Assembly: GCF_000307105.1 (NCBI RefSeq) | Contig: NC_018645.1 | Coordinates: forward strand, 1,624,578 to 1,688,577 | Direction of reading: 5' to 3' | Source of the DNA: Desulfobacula toluolica Tol2 | Lineage (GTDB): Bacteria; Desulfobacterota; Desulfobacteria; Desulfobacterales; Desulfobacteraceae | DNA: 64,000 nucleotides | Part shown: piece after piece, positions 9,434-18,719 of the stretch | Layout of the letters: each line of letters opens with the position of its first letter | Position numbering within the stretch: position 1 is the stretch's first letter | The notes under the pieces: model-generated | The model's input: only the letters and a program-made list of their open reading frames with translations | Database searches by the model: none | What the model was told of the DNA's origin: nothing | Made by a program: the position numbers and the translations under genes

Positions 9434-11455
9434 ATGATATCAGATGCTTACATGAAACTGGTTATGATTGCCACGGTCGTTCTTGTATCTGTTGTTTCTC
9501 TCTTTGTTGTTTCTGTTTCTGCATCCGACACCATGCTGATGTTTGTGGGAGAAGATCTGGATGTGCTTTCCATTGCCTCGAGAAAAGAAGAATCCGCCTG
9601 GAGTGCGCCTGCCATTGCCAAGGTGATCTCCCATGATGCTTTGTCAGAGTCTGGTGCGCTTACTGTTGCCGAGGCTGTTGATGATGTGGCAGGCTTTCAT
9701 GTTGAAAAAACCAATAAAGGGTCCATTCCGTATTTAAGGGGTATACCCAATTCGGCACTGGTGCTATATGACACCGTTCCCATTGGTTCCGGGGCGGATA
9801 AATCCGATCACCTGATTGATTATGAAACCTCCCTGGCATCCATTAAACGGATCGAAATTATAAGGGGTGCGGGTTCTGTTCTGTGGGGCCCGGATGCATT
9901 TGCCGGTGTGATAAATGCCGTCCCCTTTACGGGCAGGGATTTTTCCGGGATTGAGACCGGCTTGACCCTGTCGTCTGCTGATCAGGGCAAACAGGCGTAT
10001 GTGAGATACGGGGCAAGCAAAGGGGCATGGTCCTCTTTTTTCTGTGTTTCCGCCCGGCAGGCAACAGAAGATGATACCCCCGTCAATGTTATCAGTTTCT
10101 GGAATGACGGCATTAGCCCTACACAGGCGGAAGAGCGGTTTGGAAGCAGTACACTGGATGATTCTCAATATGTTGATTTGTACGGTAACGTGTCGTTTTC
10201 AGACTGGCTGGTGATTTCTGCAAAATTGTCGGACGGTCAAAAAGCCTTTTCCGTAACCGACTGGGACCGCGAATATATTTGGGAAGAGCAAAAATTATAT
10301 GGTTCAAAAATGTTTAAACTGGAGGCGTCAAAAGATATCGGCATTGATTCGGGTATTCGGTTTGCCGTGTATTACTCGGATATCGGACTTGAAAAGACGG
10401 TTATTGACCGACAGTTTGAGCAGAACGAATATTCAGTGTTTGGTGAACTGATGTATGAACGGTCATTGTTCTCTTCAGATGCTTTGTTAACAGTGGGAAC
10501 TTCTTATAAAGAAGATCATTTTAAGGATATCCTTGTGTGGAATAGTTTTTATCCCGGATTCCTGGTGTCCGAAAATCAGGATTTTTTGCCGGACTTCTCG
10601 CAAAAGGATTATGAAAACACCCTGTTTTCAGTTTTTGGTCAGTACCGCCACAAAATAAAGGATATCGAGTTCTGGGCCGGTTTCAGGAACGATGACCATG
10701 AAAAATTTGAAGACAAAGTCAGTTTCAGCTCCGGTATTGCTTGGGAGTTATCTTCTGAACTGATGGTCAAGGCCATCTATGGTTCGGGTTATAGAACGCC
10801 GTTTGCCAAGCAGGTGGATGGAATTATGGAAAACTGCCTTGAACAGATCAAAAATATTAATCTCCAGCTGCAGTACAAACCCAATCCCAAAATCTTGTTC
10901 TCTATGACGGTTTTCAGGAACGATATTAAGGATCATGTGGTGGGGGACCGATATGAAGGGGCCGGGGTCTCTTTGCCCAACCGACAGACAATTGATGGGA
11001 TTGAATTGGAATGGGAATTTGTGGCAACTCAAACCCTGTCTTTTTCCGGGAATGCCACTTTTTTAGACAATGACGGAACTTATGAAACCTTTCTTAGTTA
11101 CGAACATATCAGTTATCCTGATTATTATCCGGTATTGCACCACAGTTATGACACCGGCTCGGATATTATGTTCAATTTTAGCGGGGTTTGGCAGATGGCA
11201 GAGCATATCAAACTGGTTTCTCAGATTGAGTATTTTTCCGGGCGAGAACTTTATTATTCCATGGATGATGAAACACGGAAGTATCCGGATGCGTGGCTGT
11301 GCAATCTGCGATTGCGGTTTGAGGATGTCAACTCCTGGGATATTGACCTGTTTGTAAACAATATTTTCAGCAGCAAGTATAAGACCTTTGATGCGGCATC
11401 AGACCATTTCAGCGAGTCCTTCAGTGCCGGAATTACCCTTAAATATAAATGGTAA
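9434..11455 (+). CDS. TonB-dependent outer-membrane receptor
   Basis: 673 residues beginning directly after the regulator stop; an ATG at 9452 is an alternative start. A signal sequence (to about residue 30) precedes a TonB-box-like DLDVLSIASR. The plug domain (about 50-165) has IPYLRGIPNSALVLYDTVPI and the RIEIIRGAGSVLWGPDAFAGVINAV signature in two pieces. The rest is a beta-barrel rich in alternating aromatic strands, ending in the terminal aromatic residue (KYKW) expected for BAM-dependent porins. Substrate unknown; iron complexes, cobalamin or glycans are possible. Linkage to the two-component system suggests ligand-controlled expression. Confidence 0.92.
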   Translation: MISDAYMKLVMIATVVLVSVVSLFVVSVSASDTMLMFVGEDLDVLSIASRKEESAWSAPAIAKVISHDALSESGALTVAEAVDDVAGFHVEKTNKGSIPYLRGIPNSALVLYDTVPIGSGADKSDHLIDYETSLASIKRIEIIRGAGSVLWGPDAFAGVINAVPFTGRDFSGIETGLTLSSADQGKQAYVRYGASKGAWSSFFCVSARQATEDDTPVNVISFWNDGISPTQAEERFGSSTLDDSQYVDLYGNVSFSDWLVISAKLSDGQKAFSVTDWDREYIWEEQKLYGSKMFKLEASKDIGIDSGIRFAVYYSDIGLEKTVIDRQFEQNEYSVFGELMYERSLFSSDALLTVGTSYKEDHFKDILVWNSFYPGFLVSENQDFLPDFSQKDYENTLFSVFGQYRHKIKDIEFWAGFRNDDHEKFEDKVSFSSGIAWELSSELMVKAIYGSGYRTPFAKQVDGIMENCLEQIKNINLQLQYKPNPKILFSMTVFRNDIKDHVVGDRYEGAGVSLPNRQTIDGIELEWEFVATQTLSFSGNATFLDNDGTYETFLSYEHISYPDYYPVLHHSYDTGSDIMFNFSGVWQMAEHIKLVSQIEYFSGRELYYSMDDETRKYPDAWLCNLRLRFEDVNSWDIDLFVNNIFSSKYKTFDAASDHFSESFSAGITLKYKW

Positions 11456-11530
11456 AGCAGGATTGTTTGTGGCATGTTGTTGTGTTGGTTTTCGTCCGAT
11501 CAATTCCGGCAATATTAAAGATGGGTTTTG

Positions 11531-11559
11531 TTGACATTATGACAATTAACGCCCATAGT
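11531..11559 (+). promoter_or_regulatory. Sigma-70-like promoter upstream of the TolC operon
   Basis: TTGACA at 11531-11536, a 17-base spacer and CATAGT at 11554-11559. It lies in the only sizeable gap before the 11601 gene. The -35 is perfect and the -10 matches 4 of 6. Confidence 0.45.
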
Positions 11560-11600
11560 GGCGAATTAATTAACTTGGAATCTATTTTGAGAGAAACACT

Positions 11601-12029
11601 GTGAAAACACCCTTGCAAGCATTTATCAACTGGTTTGACAATGTTCCTGTGTCTTTACGCAAATATCTTGCCCATATTTTCAGGATCTGCACAACCGATG
11701 ATACCTCCCATATGGCAGCACTGCCTGAGCAGTCCCTTGAAGGCTTCAGGAACTGGGCCGTAAAAACGGATTTTCCCTTGCGCATTGCCGCCAGAATGTT
11801 TTATATAAGATCGGTTTTTGATATGGTGATACTTCATTATAAGGAAATACTTGCAGGGGATGAGTTTTGTCACCTTGCATCGGAAAAAGACAATATCGTT
11901 CAGATATCTTCAAAACAATGGGAAGAAATTTTCAAGTCCTGGATAGATTTGCGCAGAAAGGAAATGGCTGATACATATATCCATTCCTGGGCTTCCGGGA
12001 TGATTAAACTGCAGATGGAGGCAAAGTGA
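11601..12029 (+). CDS. Uncharacterised protein preceding the TolC gene
   Basis: 142 residues from a GTG start; no family recognised. It is soluble-looking and helical, without a signal peptide or membrane segment, and has several Trp and His residues. Its stop overlaps the start of the TolC-family gene by 4 bases (GTGA), so it is translationally coupled to the secretion channel. Such coupling suggests an accessory or regulatory role in type I export, but no residue pattern supports a specific function. Confidence 0.7.
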   Translation: MKTPLQAFINWFDNVPVSLRKYLAHIFRICTTDDTSHMAALPEQSLEGFRNWAVKTDFPLRIAARMFYIRSVFDMVILHYKEILAGDEFCHLASEKDNIVQISSKQWEEIFKSWIDLRRKEMADTYIHSWASGMIKLQMEAK

Positions 12030-13351
12030 AATACCCTATTTTTTATAACGCTTTTATACTGGTTTTTACCCTGACCCTGTTAAATGGCATGGCATTTGCT
12101 GGACAGACCATGACCCTGGAACAATGCCTGGAAACAGGAATCAAGAACAATCCTTCCCTTAAAGCCGCAGGGCTTGGTGTGGCGGCTGCCGGCCATGACA
12201 TCAAGGCGGCCAGGGCTGATTTTCTGCCGGCCGTATCATCAGGTTATTCTTACAGCATGCTTGGCAGCATAAGTTCAAAAGGCCCTACGGAAACCGATTA
12301 TCTTGATCAGGAGAGCAGGACATTCAATATTAAGATGACCCAGATTCTCTATGCCGGATCAAGAGTTGTCAATGCTTATGGCAAAGCCAAAATTCTTGAG
12401 CAGGCAGCCCAGGCTCAGATGGACCTTGAAAAACTGGAGCTGATTTATAATATTGAAATAACTTTTTATAGAGTAATGAAAGCCCGGCAGGATGTTATTA
12501 CAGTTACCGAGTCAGTCAACAGGTTGAGTGAAAGCATCAAGTCTGCCAAAGCGTTTTTTGAAAAAGAACTCGTTCCCTATGTGGATGTCCTCCAGGCCCG
12601 AGTGGACCTGGCAGATGCAAAAGAGCAGTTGGGGATTGCAAAAAATAATTTAAATCGCGAGCGCGTAGCATTGTTTGCCTTGATGGACCTGCCGCTGGAT
12701 CCGGACATGGAATTTTCCGGCGGGCAGTATAATACTGTAACGGATGATCCTTCTTTTGAATCTTGCCTTCAGCAAGCCTTTGAAAACCGGCCGGATATCA
12801 AGAGTCTTGAATATCAGCTTGATGCTGCAAACAAAGATGCCGGGATTGCAATGGGAAAATATATGCCTATGGTCAGACTTGACATTGGGTATTACGACCA
12901 GGACAGAGATTATGACAAACCTGGCACTTCAATATCCGGGGACTATGACAGGGATCAGAGAAACCGTTACTGGTCAACCGGTATTTATGCCACCTGGGAT
13001 ATGTTTGACGGCGGCAGGTCATGGTATGAAAAAGAAAAATACAATGCACAAGCAAGCAAGATAAAATCTCTGATCAAAGAAGCAGAAAACATGATTTCCA
13101 CAGGAATCCATAAGGCGCTTTATTCCATGTCTGAAGCTCAGCAGCGCATCTCAACTTCCGGTGAAGCATTGATTGCTGCAAAAGAGTATTACGAGATGGA
13201 AGAAAAGCGCCTCAATGCAGGTCTTTCCACAGTTCCATCGCTTTTGGATGCCCAGTACCGCTTGATTCGTGCCCAGGGAAATCAGACCCGTGCTGTTTTA
13301 GATTATCAGCTGGCAAAATCGGAATTGAAATTGATGACGGCAGAAAAATAA
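12026..13351 (+). CDS. TolC-family outer-membrane channel
   Basis: 441 residues from a GTG start, with signal peptide (about 1-25, cleavage near AFAGQ). Two outer-membrane-efflux repeats follow, each opening with helical stretches such as LEQCLETGIKNNPSLKAAGLGV and, in the second half, LQQAFENRPDIKSLEYQLDAA. NAGLSTVPSLLDAQYRL near the end is typical of the family. It would supply the outer-membrane exit duct for the ABC/HlyD exporter genes downstream. The 180-base gap before the next gene contains a promoter-like element, so the channel and the exporter may be separately adjustable. Confidence 0.92.
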   Translation: MKYPIFYNAFILVFTLTLLNGMAFAGQTMTLEQCLETGIKNNPSLKAAGLGVAAAGHDIKAARADFLPAVSSGYSYSMLGSISSKGPTETDYLDQESRTFNIKMTQILYAGSRVVNAYGKAKILEQAAQAQMDLEKLELIYNIEITFYRVMKARQDVITVTESVNRLSESIKSAKAFFEKELVPYVDVLQARVDLADAKEQLGIAKNNLNRERVALFALMDLPLDPDMEFSGGQYNTVTDDPSFESCLQQAFENRPDIKSLEYQLDAANKDAGIAMGKYMPMVRLDIGYYDQDRDYDKPGTSISGDYDRDQRNRYWSTGIYATWDMFDGGRSWYEKEKYNAQASKIKSLIKEAENMISTGIHKALYSMSEAQQRISTSGEALIAAKEYYEMEEKRLNAGLSTVPSLLDAQYRLIRAQGNQTRAVLDYQLAKSELKLMTAEK

Positions 13352-13420
13352 AAAAAGCCTGGAGCTGTTAATTGAGAAACGATAAAGTCACTTCATTTAT
13401 TTGATTGCCTGTCAGTTATA

Positions 13421-13448
13421 TTGACACGATATTAATGCTGCTTATTGT
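13421..13448 (+). promoter_or_regulatory. Candidate promoter for the type I exporter operon
   Basis: TTGACA at 13421-13426, a 16-base spacer, then TATTGT at 13443-13448. It lies about 85 bases before the ATG of the small membrane protein that opens the operon. Confidence 0.4.
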
Positions 13449-13533
13449 AACGTAACGCATTGACCGTGGGCTTTATTATAATGATCCGGGTTTTAAGTTG
13501 ACGCAGAACTGATAGGTTTTTAAGGAGATAAAA

Positions 13534-13743
13534 ATGCTTGGTCCAGGACCGTTGATCGCCATTGATGTTGTGTTGCTGTATACCATTCTGGGCCCCCTGG
13601 TTTTATTTGCCATTTATGTTTTGTTTGATTCTCTTGACAGATCCGGTAAACCGGTCCGGCAGAGTCAGGATGCGATAACCGGAAAAAAAGATCCTGCCGT
13701 ATGGACAAATGATGATATTGACCTTTATATGGACCGGATCTGA
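13534..13743 (+). CDS. Small single-span membrane protein of the exporter operon
   Basis: 69 residues. A clear AAGGAG ribosome site (13521-13526) precedes the ATG. One long hydrophobic segment (about 6-32) is followed by a polar, charged cytoplasmic-type tail ending in WTNDDIDLYMDRI. No family recognised. Its stop is three bases before the GTG of the first ABC protein. The position at the head of the exporter operon and the good ribosome site argue that it is real and may be a subunit or assembly factor of the transporter. Confidence 0.7.
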   Translation: MLGPGPLIAIDVVLLYTILGPLVLFAIYVLFDSLDRSGKPVRQSQDAITGKKDPAVWTNDDIDLYMDRI

Positions 13744-13746
13744 GCT

Positions 13747-15402
13747 GTGACTGCTTTTTTTAAAAAATGGAAAAAATATTTTACCTTTGCCGCGCTTTTA
13801 AGCTGTTTTGTTAATATTCTTCAACTGACCTTTCCCTTTTATATGTTTACCATATACCGCAATGTTATAATTTCCTACAGTGGCTTTTCCCTTGCAAATA
13901 TTACGACTGCGGCCTTTTTTGCAGTCATGGTCTTAGGGCTTTTCAGCTATCTTAGATCAAGGCTTCTGGCTCTGGCTGGAAAAGATTTAAGCCTTGAGCT
14001 GAGACAGGGAATCTATTCTGGCATGATCAAAGGGTGTGTGCTGGACAATAAAAGATCATATCAAGGTGGTTTGAACGATCTTGAAGTATTGCGTAATTAT
14101 TTGTCTTCCCCATCCATTTATGCATTGTTTGATGCACCCTGGGCTCCTTTTTATCTTGCACTTATTTATTTATTTCATCCTGTACTTGGTATTATTGCCA
14201 CTTGCGGGGCTCTTGTTATGGTTGGGTTGAGCGCACTACAAGAAATACTTGTCCGTAAGAGCATGAAAGCCGCCAATATTAAAAATGCCCATAACTATCG
14301 TTTTGTGGAATCATTTATGAGAAATGCCGAGGTGATCAACGGAATGGGAATGATCAATGCCATAAGTGACAGATTTGTTCAAGGAAACAATCAGGTGCTG
14401 ATGAACCAGACAAAATCCAGTTGTCATGCAGGTACCATACAGGCTTTGATCAAGCCCATGCAGAATGTCATCCAGGTGCTGATTTATTGTGCCGGTGCCT
14501 ATTATGCAATGAAAGAGGGATTTAATGTCGGACTCATGGTGGCGGCTTCCATAATCATGGGCAGGGGGCTTGCCCCCTTAATGCAAGTCATGTCTTCCTG
14601 GCGTTTGACCACTCAGGCAAAAGAGTCGTACCAGCGCTTGAAAGGGTTTTCAGCCATGCTTGAACAGCAGGCCCAAACCATGCCCCTGCCGGTGCCAAAA
14701 GGCCATCTCAATGTGGCCGGGGCTGTTTTCAGGATTGAAGATCAGGTGCTGCTTAAAGGCGTGTTCTTTGAATTGAAACCCGGAGAGTTTTTAGGCGTTA
14801 TCGGACCCAGCGGGGCCGGGAAAACCACCTTGTGTCGCTTGCTTTTAGGTATATGGCCTTCCTTTGGCGGCAAGGTTTATCTTGATGGTAAAGATATTTT
14901 TTTCTGGAACAAGGAAGAACTCGGACAATATATAGGGTATCTGCCTCAGGAAATAGAATTGTTTCCCGGAACCGTGGAACAAAATATTGCACGGCTTGGT
15001 ATAGTGGACAGGGAACAGGTTGAAAATACCCTGGATATTTGCGGGATCAAAGATATGGTGGACAGTTTTCCCCAGGGGCTTGAAACCCAGCTGGAAGGGG
15101 AGAACGGGCTTCGTCTTTCCGGGGGCCAGAAACAAAAAATCGGCCTTGCCAGAGCAATGTATAAGAACCCAAGGTTCCTGGTTCTGGATGAACCCACCTC
15201 CAATCTGGACGAGCAGGGAGAACAACAGTTGTTAGGTGCATTAGCCTCTATGAAAAAGTACAATGGATGCACCTGTATTATGGTGACGCACAAACCGTCT
15301 CTGTTACACTCCATGGACAAGATTCTGGTGATGCGGGACGGCCAGGTTGCCATGTTCGGGTCTAAAGATGAAGTGTTTGCAAAGTTTGCGGGGGCGGCAT
15401 GA
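13747..15402 (+). CDS. Type I secretion ABC permease/ATPase, first copy
   Basis: 551 residues, PrtD/AprD-like, without an N-terminal C39 peptidase domain. The membrane half (about 1-300) has paired hydrophobic segments; the ATPase half has Walker A GPSGAGKT at 353-360, signature LSGGQ at 457-461, Walker B LVLDEP at 478-483 and switch H515 (MVTHKPS). All ATPase residues are canonical. GTG start. The reading frame overlaps the second copy by 4 bases (ATGA). It energises one-step export of unfolded proteins with C-terminal signals, together with the HlyD adaptor and the TolC channel. Confidence 0.92.
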   Translation: MTAFFKKWKKYFTFAALLSCFVNILQLTFPFYMFTIYRNVIISYSGFSLANITTAAFFAVMVLGLFSYLRSRLLALAGKDLSLELRQGIYSGMIKGCVLDNKRSYQGGLNDLEVLRNYLSSPSIYALFDAPWAPFYLALIYLFHPVLGIIATCGALVMVGLSALQEILVRKSMKAANIKNAHNYRFVESFMRNAEVINGMGMINAISDRFVQGNNQVLMNQTKSSCHAGTIQALIKPMQNVIQVLIYCAGAYYAMKEGFNVGLMVAASIIMGRGLAPLMQVMSSWRLTTQAKESYQRLKGFSAMLEQQAQTMPLPVPKGHLNVAGAVFRIEDQVLLKGVFFELKPGEFLGVIGPSGAGKTTLCRLLLGIWPSFGGKVYLDGKDIFFWNKEELGQYIGYLPQEIELFPGTVEQNIARLGIVDREQVENTLDICGIKDMVDSFPQGLETQLEGENGLRLSGGQKQKIGLARAMYKNPRFLVLDEPTSNLDEQGEQQLLGALASMKKYNGCTCIMVTHKPSLLHSMDKILVMRDGQVAMFGSKDEVFAKFAGAA

Positions 15403-17063
15403 TTTTTTTTCTGAGATCCTGTTTTAAATATTTTTTATTTGCAGGGCTGTTTTCCATGTTTATCAATACCCTGCATTTAACCTTTTCATTGTATATGCTT
15501 GCAGTTTATGACAATGTCCTTGCCAGTTACAGTTTTCCAACACTTTATACGATAACTGCGCTGGCTCTTGTGGCCTTGACAGTCCTGGGCAGCCTTGAAT
15601 TATGTCGGTCCAGGCTTCTGGTCAGGGCAGGGGTTAAGCTTGACGGCCTGTTGAGCCGGAGAGTATTAAAGGATATGCTCCGTGACCTGTGCCGTGCAGA
15701 CGGCATGCAATACACCCAGGGACTTAAAGATATCAATACCTTGCGAAACTATCTTGGAGGCAATTCCATTTTTGCTTTTTTTGATGTACCCTGGATTTTT
15801 ATTTATCTTTGGGTGATTTATCTTGTTCATCCCGTACTTGGCCTGACCGCCACTGGCGGTGCGGTAGTGATATTTATTATCGGGCTGCTGCAAAACAGCC
15901 TTACAAAAAAAAATATCGAAAAAACAGGTGCCTTGAATATTCAGGGACAGCAGTGGCTTTCCACAAGCTTTAGAACGGCACGGGAGCTTCAAAGCATGGG
16001 GATGATTGATAATGTGGCAGACGGGTTTTGCAAAATCAATGATAATGAAATTGCATTGCAGGACAAGATAGGCAAAATCGGTCATATACTGGGATCTGTC
16101 AGCCAGAGCTTCGGGGTTCTCATGCAGGTGATCATTTTTGGGGTTGGAGCCGCCCTGGTGCTGGCACACGAGGCGGCCAATCCAGGGGTGATCATTGCCG
16201 CTTCCATTATCATGGGAAGGGCTCTTGCACCGGTGAATCAGGGTATTGCAGCATGGAAGCAGACGTCCGGTGCCAGGAGTGCATATGATAATTTAAATAG
16301 ACTTTTAAAAACATCTGACAATGAAGATCCGCTGGAACTTGAGACCGTAAACGGGGAATTAAAAGTTGAAGATGTCAGCCTTGATATCGGGGAAGCCAAG
16401 GTATTGAAATCCATCTCTTTTGAATTGAAGCCCGGGGAGATCATGGGGCTTGTAGGACCCAATGGTGCAGGCAAAACCTCTTTGTGCCGGATGATTTTGG
16501 GAATGTGGGCCCCGACCCGGGGTTTGGTCACTCTGGATGGTCATGATATGTTCAAGCTGGATAATGATGCCCTTGGAAAATTTTTAGGGTATCTGCCCCA
16601 GAATGTGGAATTGTTCACCGGTACAGTGACGGAAAATATTGCCCGGATGGGTAAAGTGGATGCAGAAAAAATCATTGCGGCTGCAACAAAAGCAGGTGCC
16701 CATGATACTATTTTAAGGTTTCCCAAGGGGTATGATACCGATATCGGGGAGGCCGGCCAGAGTCTTTCCGGGGGGCAGCGGCAGCGGGTGGGGCTTGCCA
16801 GGGCACTTTACGGTAATCCGAAATTGGTAATTCTGGACGAACCCAATTCCAATCTGGATGAAGCAGGGGAACAGGCCTTGGTGGGGGCCTTAAAAAATCT
16901 TAAGGACATGGGAGTTACAACCATTATGATTACGCATAAGCCAAGTCTTTTGTATACAGTGGATAAAATTTTAGTGCTTAAAAACGGAGAACAGGCCCGG
17001 TTCGGTTATAGGGATGAGGTCTTTGGACAAATGATGGGAGATGTGAATGCAAACTATAATTAA
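15399..17063 (+). CDS. Type I secretion ABC permease/ATPase, second copy
   Basis: 554 residues with the same architecture as the first copy and alignable throughout. Walker A GPNGAGKT at 353-360, LSGGQ at 456-460, Walker B VILDEP with E481, and switch H513 (MITHKPS) are all canonical. It overlaps the preceding gene by 4 bases and the third copy by 17 bases. The conserved LVHPVLG segment in the membrane domain is shared by the first two copies as HPVLG. Divergence between copies is high enough that they are old paralogues and not a recent duplication. Confidence 0.92.
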   Translation: MIFFLRSCFKYFLFAGLFSMFINTLHLTFSLYMLAVYDNVLASYSFPTLYTITALALVALTVLGSLELCRSRLLVRAGVKLDGLLSRRVLKDMLRDLCRADGMQYTQGLKDINTLRNYLGGNSIFAFFDVPWIFIYLWVIYLVHPVLGLTATGGAVVIFIIGLLQNSLTKKNIEKTGALNIQGQQWLSTSFRTARELQSMGMIDNVADGFCKINDNEIALQDKIGKIGHILGSVSQSFGVLMQVIIFGVGAALVLAHEAANPGVIIAASIIMGRALAPVNQGIAAWKQTSGARSAYDNLNRLLKTSDNEDPLELETVNGELKVEDVSLDIGEAKVLKSISFELKPGEIMGLVGPNGAGKTSLCRMILGMWAPTRGLVTLDGHDMFKLDNDALGKFLGYLPQNVELFTGTVTENIARMGKVDAEKIIAAATKAGAHDTILRFPKGYDTDIGEAGQSLSGGQRQRVGLARALYGNPKLVILDEPNSNLDEAGEQALVGALKNLKDMGVTTIMITHKPSLLYTVDKILVLKNGEQARFGYRDEVFGQMMGDVNANYN

Positions 17064-18717
17064 ATCCTGGTTTAAATATTTTATTTTTGTGGGGTTTTTC
17101 GGGGTGTGTATCAACCTGATCTACCTTGCCATGCCCGTTTACATGATGGTCGTGTATGACCGGGTTTTATTCAGCTTCAGCCGGGCCACGTTGTATACAT
17201 TGAGTGTGGGGGTGTTGATCAGCCTGATTGGTATGGGCCTGATGGATTATTTGCGCATGCGGATACTGGGACAGGCTGGAAACAACCTGGTTCAAAAAAT
17301 GATGCCCTTTGTGGTTAAAAGTATGCAGGCTGATGCAGCAGGGACTAACGGTCATGATTATAACCGAGGGTTGTATGACCTTGAATTGTTAAAGGATGCC
17401 GTTGTCCACGGCCATATTTTTTATATTCTTGATTTGCCCTGGGTGTTGATCTATCTTGGCGTCCTTTATATCATGCATCCGCTGGTCGGAGGCGTTGCCT
17501 TTGCCGGGGTTTTCCTGGTAACACTTTTTCAGATTTTGCTAAGGAAGCTTGAAAACAAACGGTATATTGTTGCTGATGTGGCATTTCAGGCAAATGCCGA
17601 TTTTGCCGGAACCTGCCTGCAGCATGCCGGGATTGTTTCCGGGATGGGGATGCTGCCGGCTGTCATGGAGACATACCGGGACAGATACCGGAAAATTTTG
17701 GTTGAAAGGTCCGGAGCGGATGCATCTCAAGCATTTGCAGGGGCAGTCCTGCGTTTGCTTCATATTATTTCTCTGGCAGCGGTATTCGGAGTGGGAGCCT
17801 TTGTCTTTTTCAGAGATGAGATTACAGTTGGGGTTATTTTTGCAAGTGTTATAATACTTGCACGGCTTTTTTATCCGTTTGAACGAAGCCTGTCAGATAT
17901 GAAAATTTCCATTGAGGCTATGGCAGCATACAAAAGGTTAAAGCAGTTTGTGGATACCAGGGAACAAAAAAAGAAACTTTCTTTGCCTTCACCGGCTGGG
18001 AAATTTGATGCTCAGGCCATTACCATGGCATTAAACGGCAGGACAATTTTACACAATATATCATTTGCTCTGGAACCAGGAGAAACATTGGGTGTTTTGG
18101 GGCCCTCATCTTCTGGAAAAACATCCCTGTGCAAGGTTTTGCTGGGGATCTGGCCGGCATTGGCAGGCAAAGTACGGCTGGACGGGGCTGAGATTGCCCA
18201 TTGGCCACGGGATGAATTTGGAACATATGTGGGATATATGCCCCAGGAACCGGAATTGTTTCCGGCAAGTGTGGCCCAAAATATTTCAAGGCTCCAGAAA
18301 GTGGATTCGGAAAAAGTTGTGAAAGCGGCTCAAAAGGCCGGGGTTCACCAAATGATTTTAAAACTTCCTCAAGGGTATGATACAAAAATTGACCAGACCG
18401 GGAAAAATCTTGCTGCCGGGCAGAGGCAGTTGATTTCCATGGCCAGGGCTTTGTATGATGATCCTAAATTTGTGGTTTTGGATGAACCTCATACCCATCT
18501 GGATGATCTGGGGCTCAGGATGCTGTTCGCTGCTTTGAACAATTTGAAGCAGGAAAAAATTACAACCATCGTAGTCACGGACAGGCCCAATTTGTTAGTG
18601 ATCATGGATAAGCTTTTAGTGATTAAAGAAGGCCAGGTGGCCATGTATGGACCTGGTAAGGAAGTCTTAAATAAGCTTGCCAACAAACAACAGCCCCAGC
18701 AGGCAGCAGGAGTATAG
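17047..18717 (+). CDS. Type I secretion ABC permease/ATPase, third copy, degenerate signature
   Basis: 556 residues, collinear with the two upstream paralogues. Walker A is intact as GPSSSGKT (352-359) and the catalytic Glu is present (VVLDEP, E480). However, the ABC signature reads LAAGQ (455-459) instead of LSGGQ, and the switch His is replaced by Asp (VVTDRPN, D512 where the others have THKPS). These are the changes seen in the degenerate half of asymmetric ABC exporters. It probably binds ATP but hydrolyses poorly, and would pair with one of the active copies. The ORF is full length with no frameshift, so the changes look selected and not decay. Confidence 0.9.
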   Translation: MQTIIKSWFKYFIFVGFFGVCINLIYLAMPVYMMVVYDRVLFSFSRATLYTLSVGVLISLIGMGLMDYLRMRILGQAGNNLVQKMMPFVVKSMQADAAGTNGHDYNRGLYDLELLKDAVVHGHIFYILDLPWVLIYLGVLYIMHPLVGGVAFAGVFLVTLFQILLRKLENKRYIVADVAFQANADFAGTCLQHAGIVSGMGMLPAVMETYRDRYRKILVERSGADASQAFAGAVLRLLHIISLAAVFGVGAFVFFRDEITVGVIFASVIILARLFYPFERSLSDMKISIEAMAAYKRLKQFVDTREQKKKLSLPSPAGKFDAQAITMALNGRTILHNISFALEPGETLGVLGPSSSGKTSLCKVLLGIWPALAGKVRLDGAEIAHWPRDEFGTYVGYMPQEPELFPASVAQNISRLQKVDSEKVVKAAQKAGVHQMILKLPQGYDTKIDQTGKNLAAGQRQLISMARALYDDPKFVVLDEPHTHLDDLGLRMLFAALNNLKQEKITTIVVTDRPNLLVIMDKLLVIKEGQVAMYGPGKEVLNKLANKQQPQQAAGV

Positions 18718-18719
18718 AT

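Noticed and set aside
11456-11600. Cobalamin or other riboswitch after the TonB receptor gene
   Set aside because: The gap is too short and lacks conserved boxes or a plausible multi-stem fold; only a promoter-like element is supported.
18412-18717. Third ABC gene as a pseudogene
   Set aside because: The frame is full length, starts and stops cleanly and keeps Walker A and catalytic Glu; only signature and switch residues changed, which fits a regulatory subunit.
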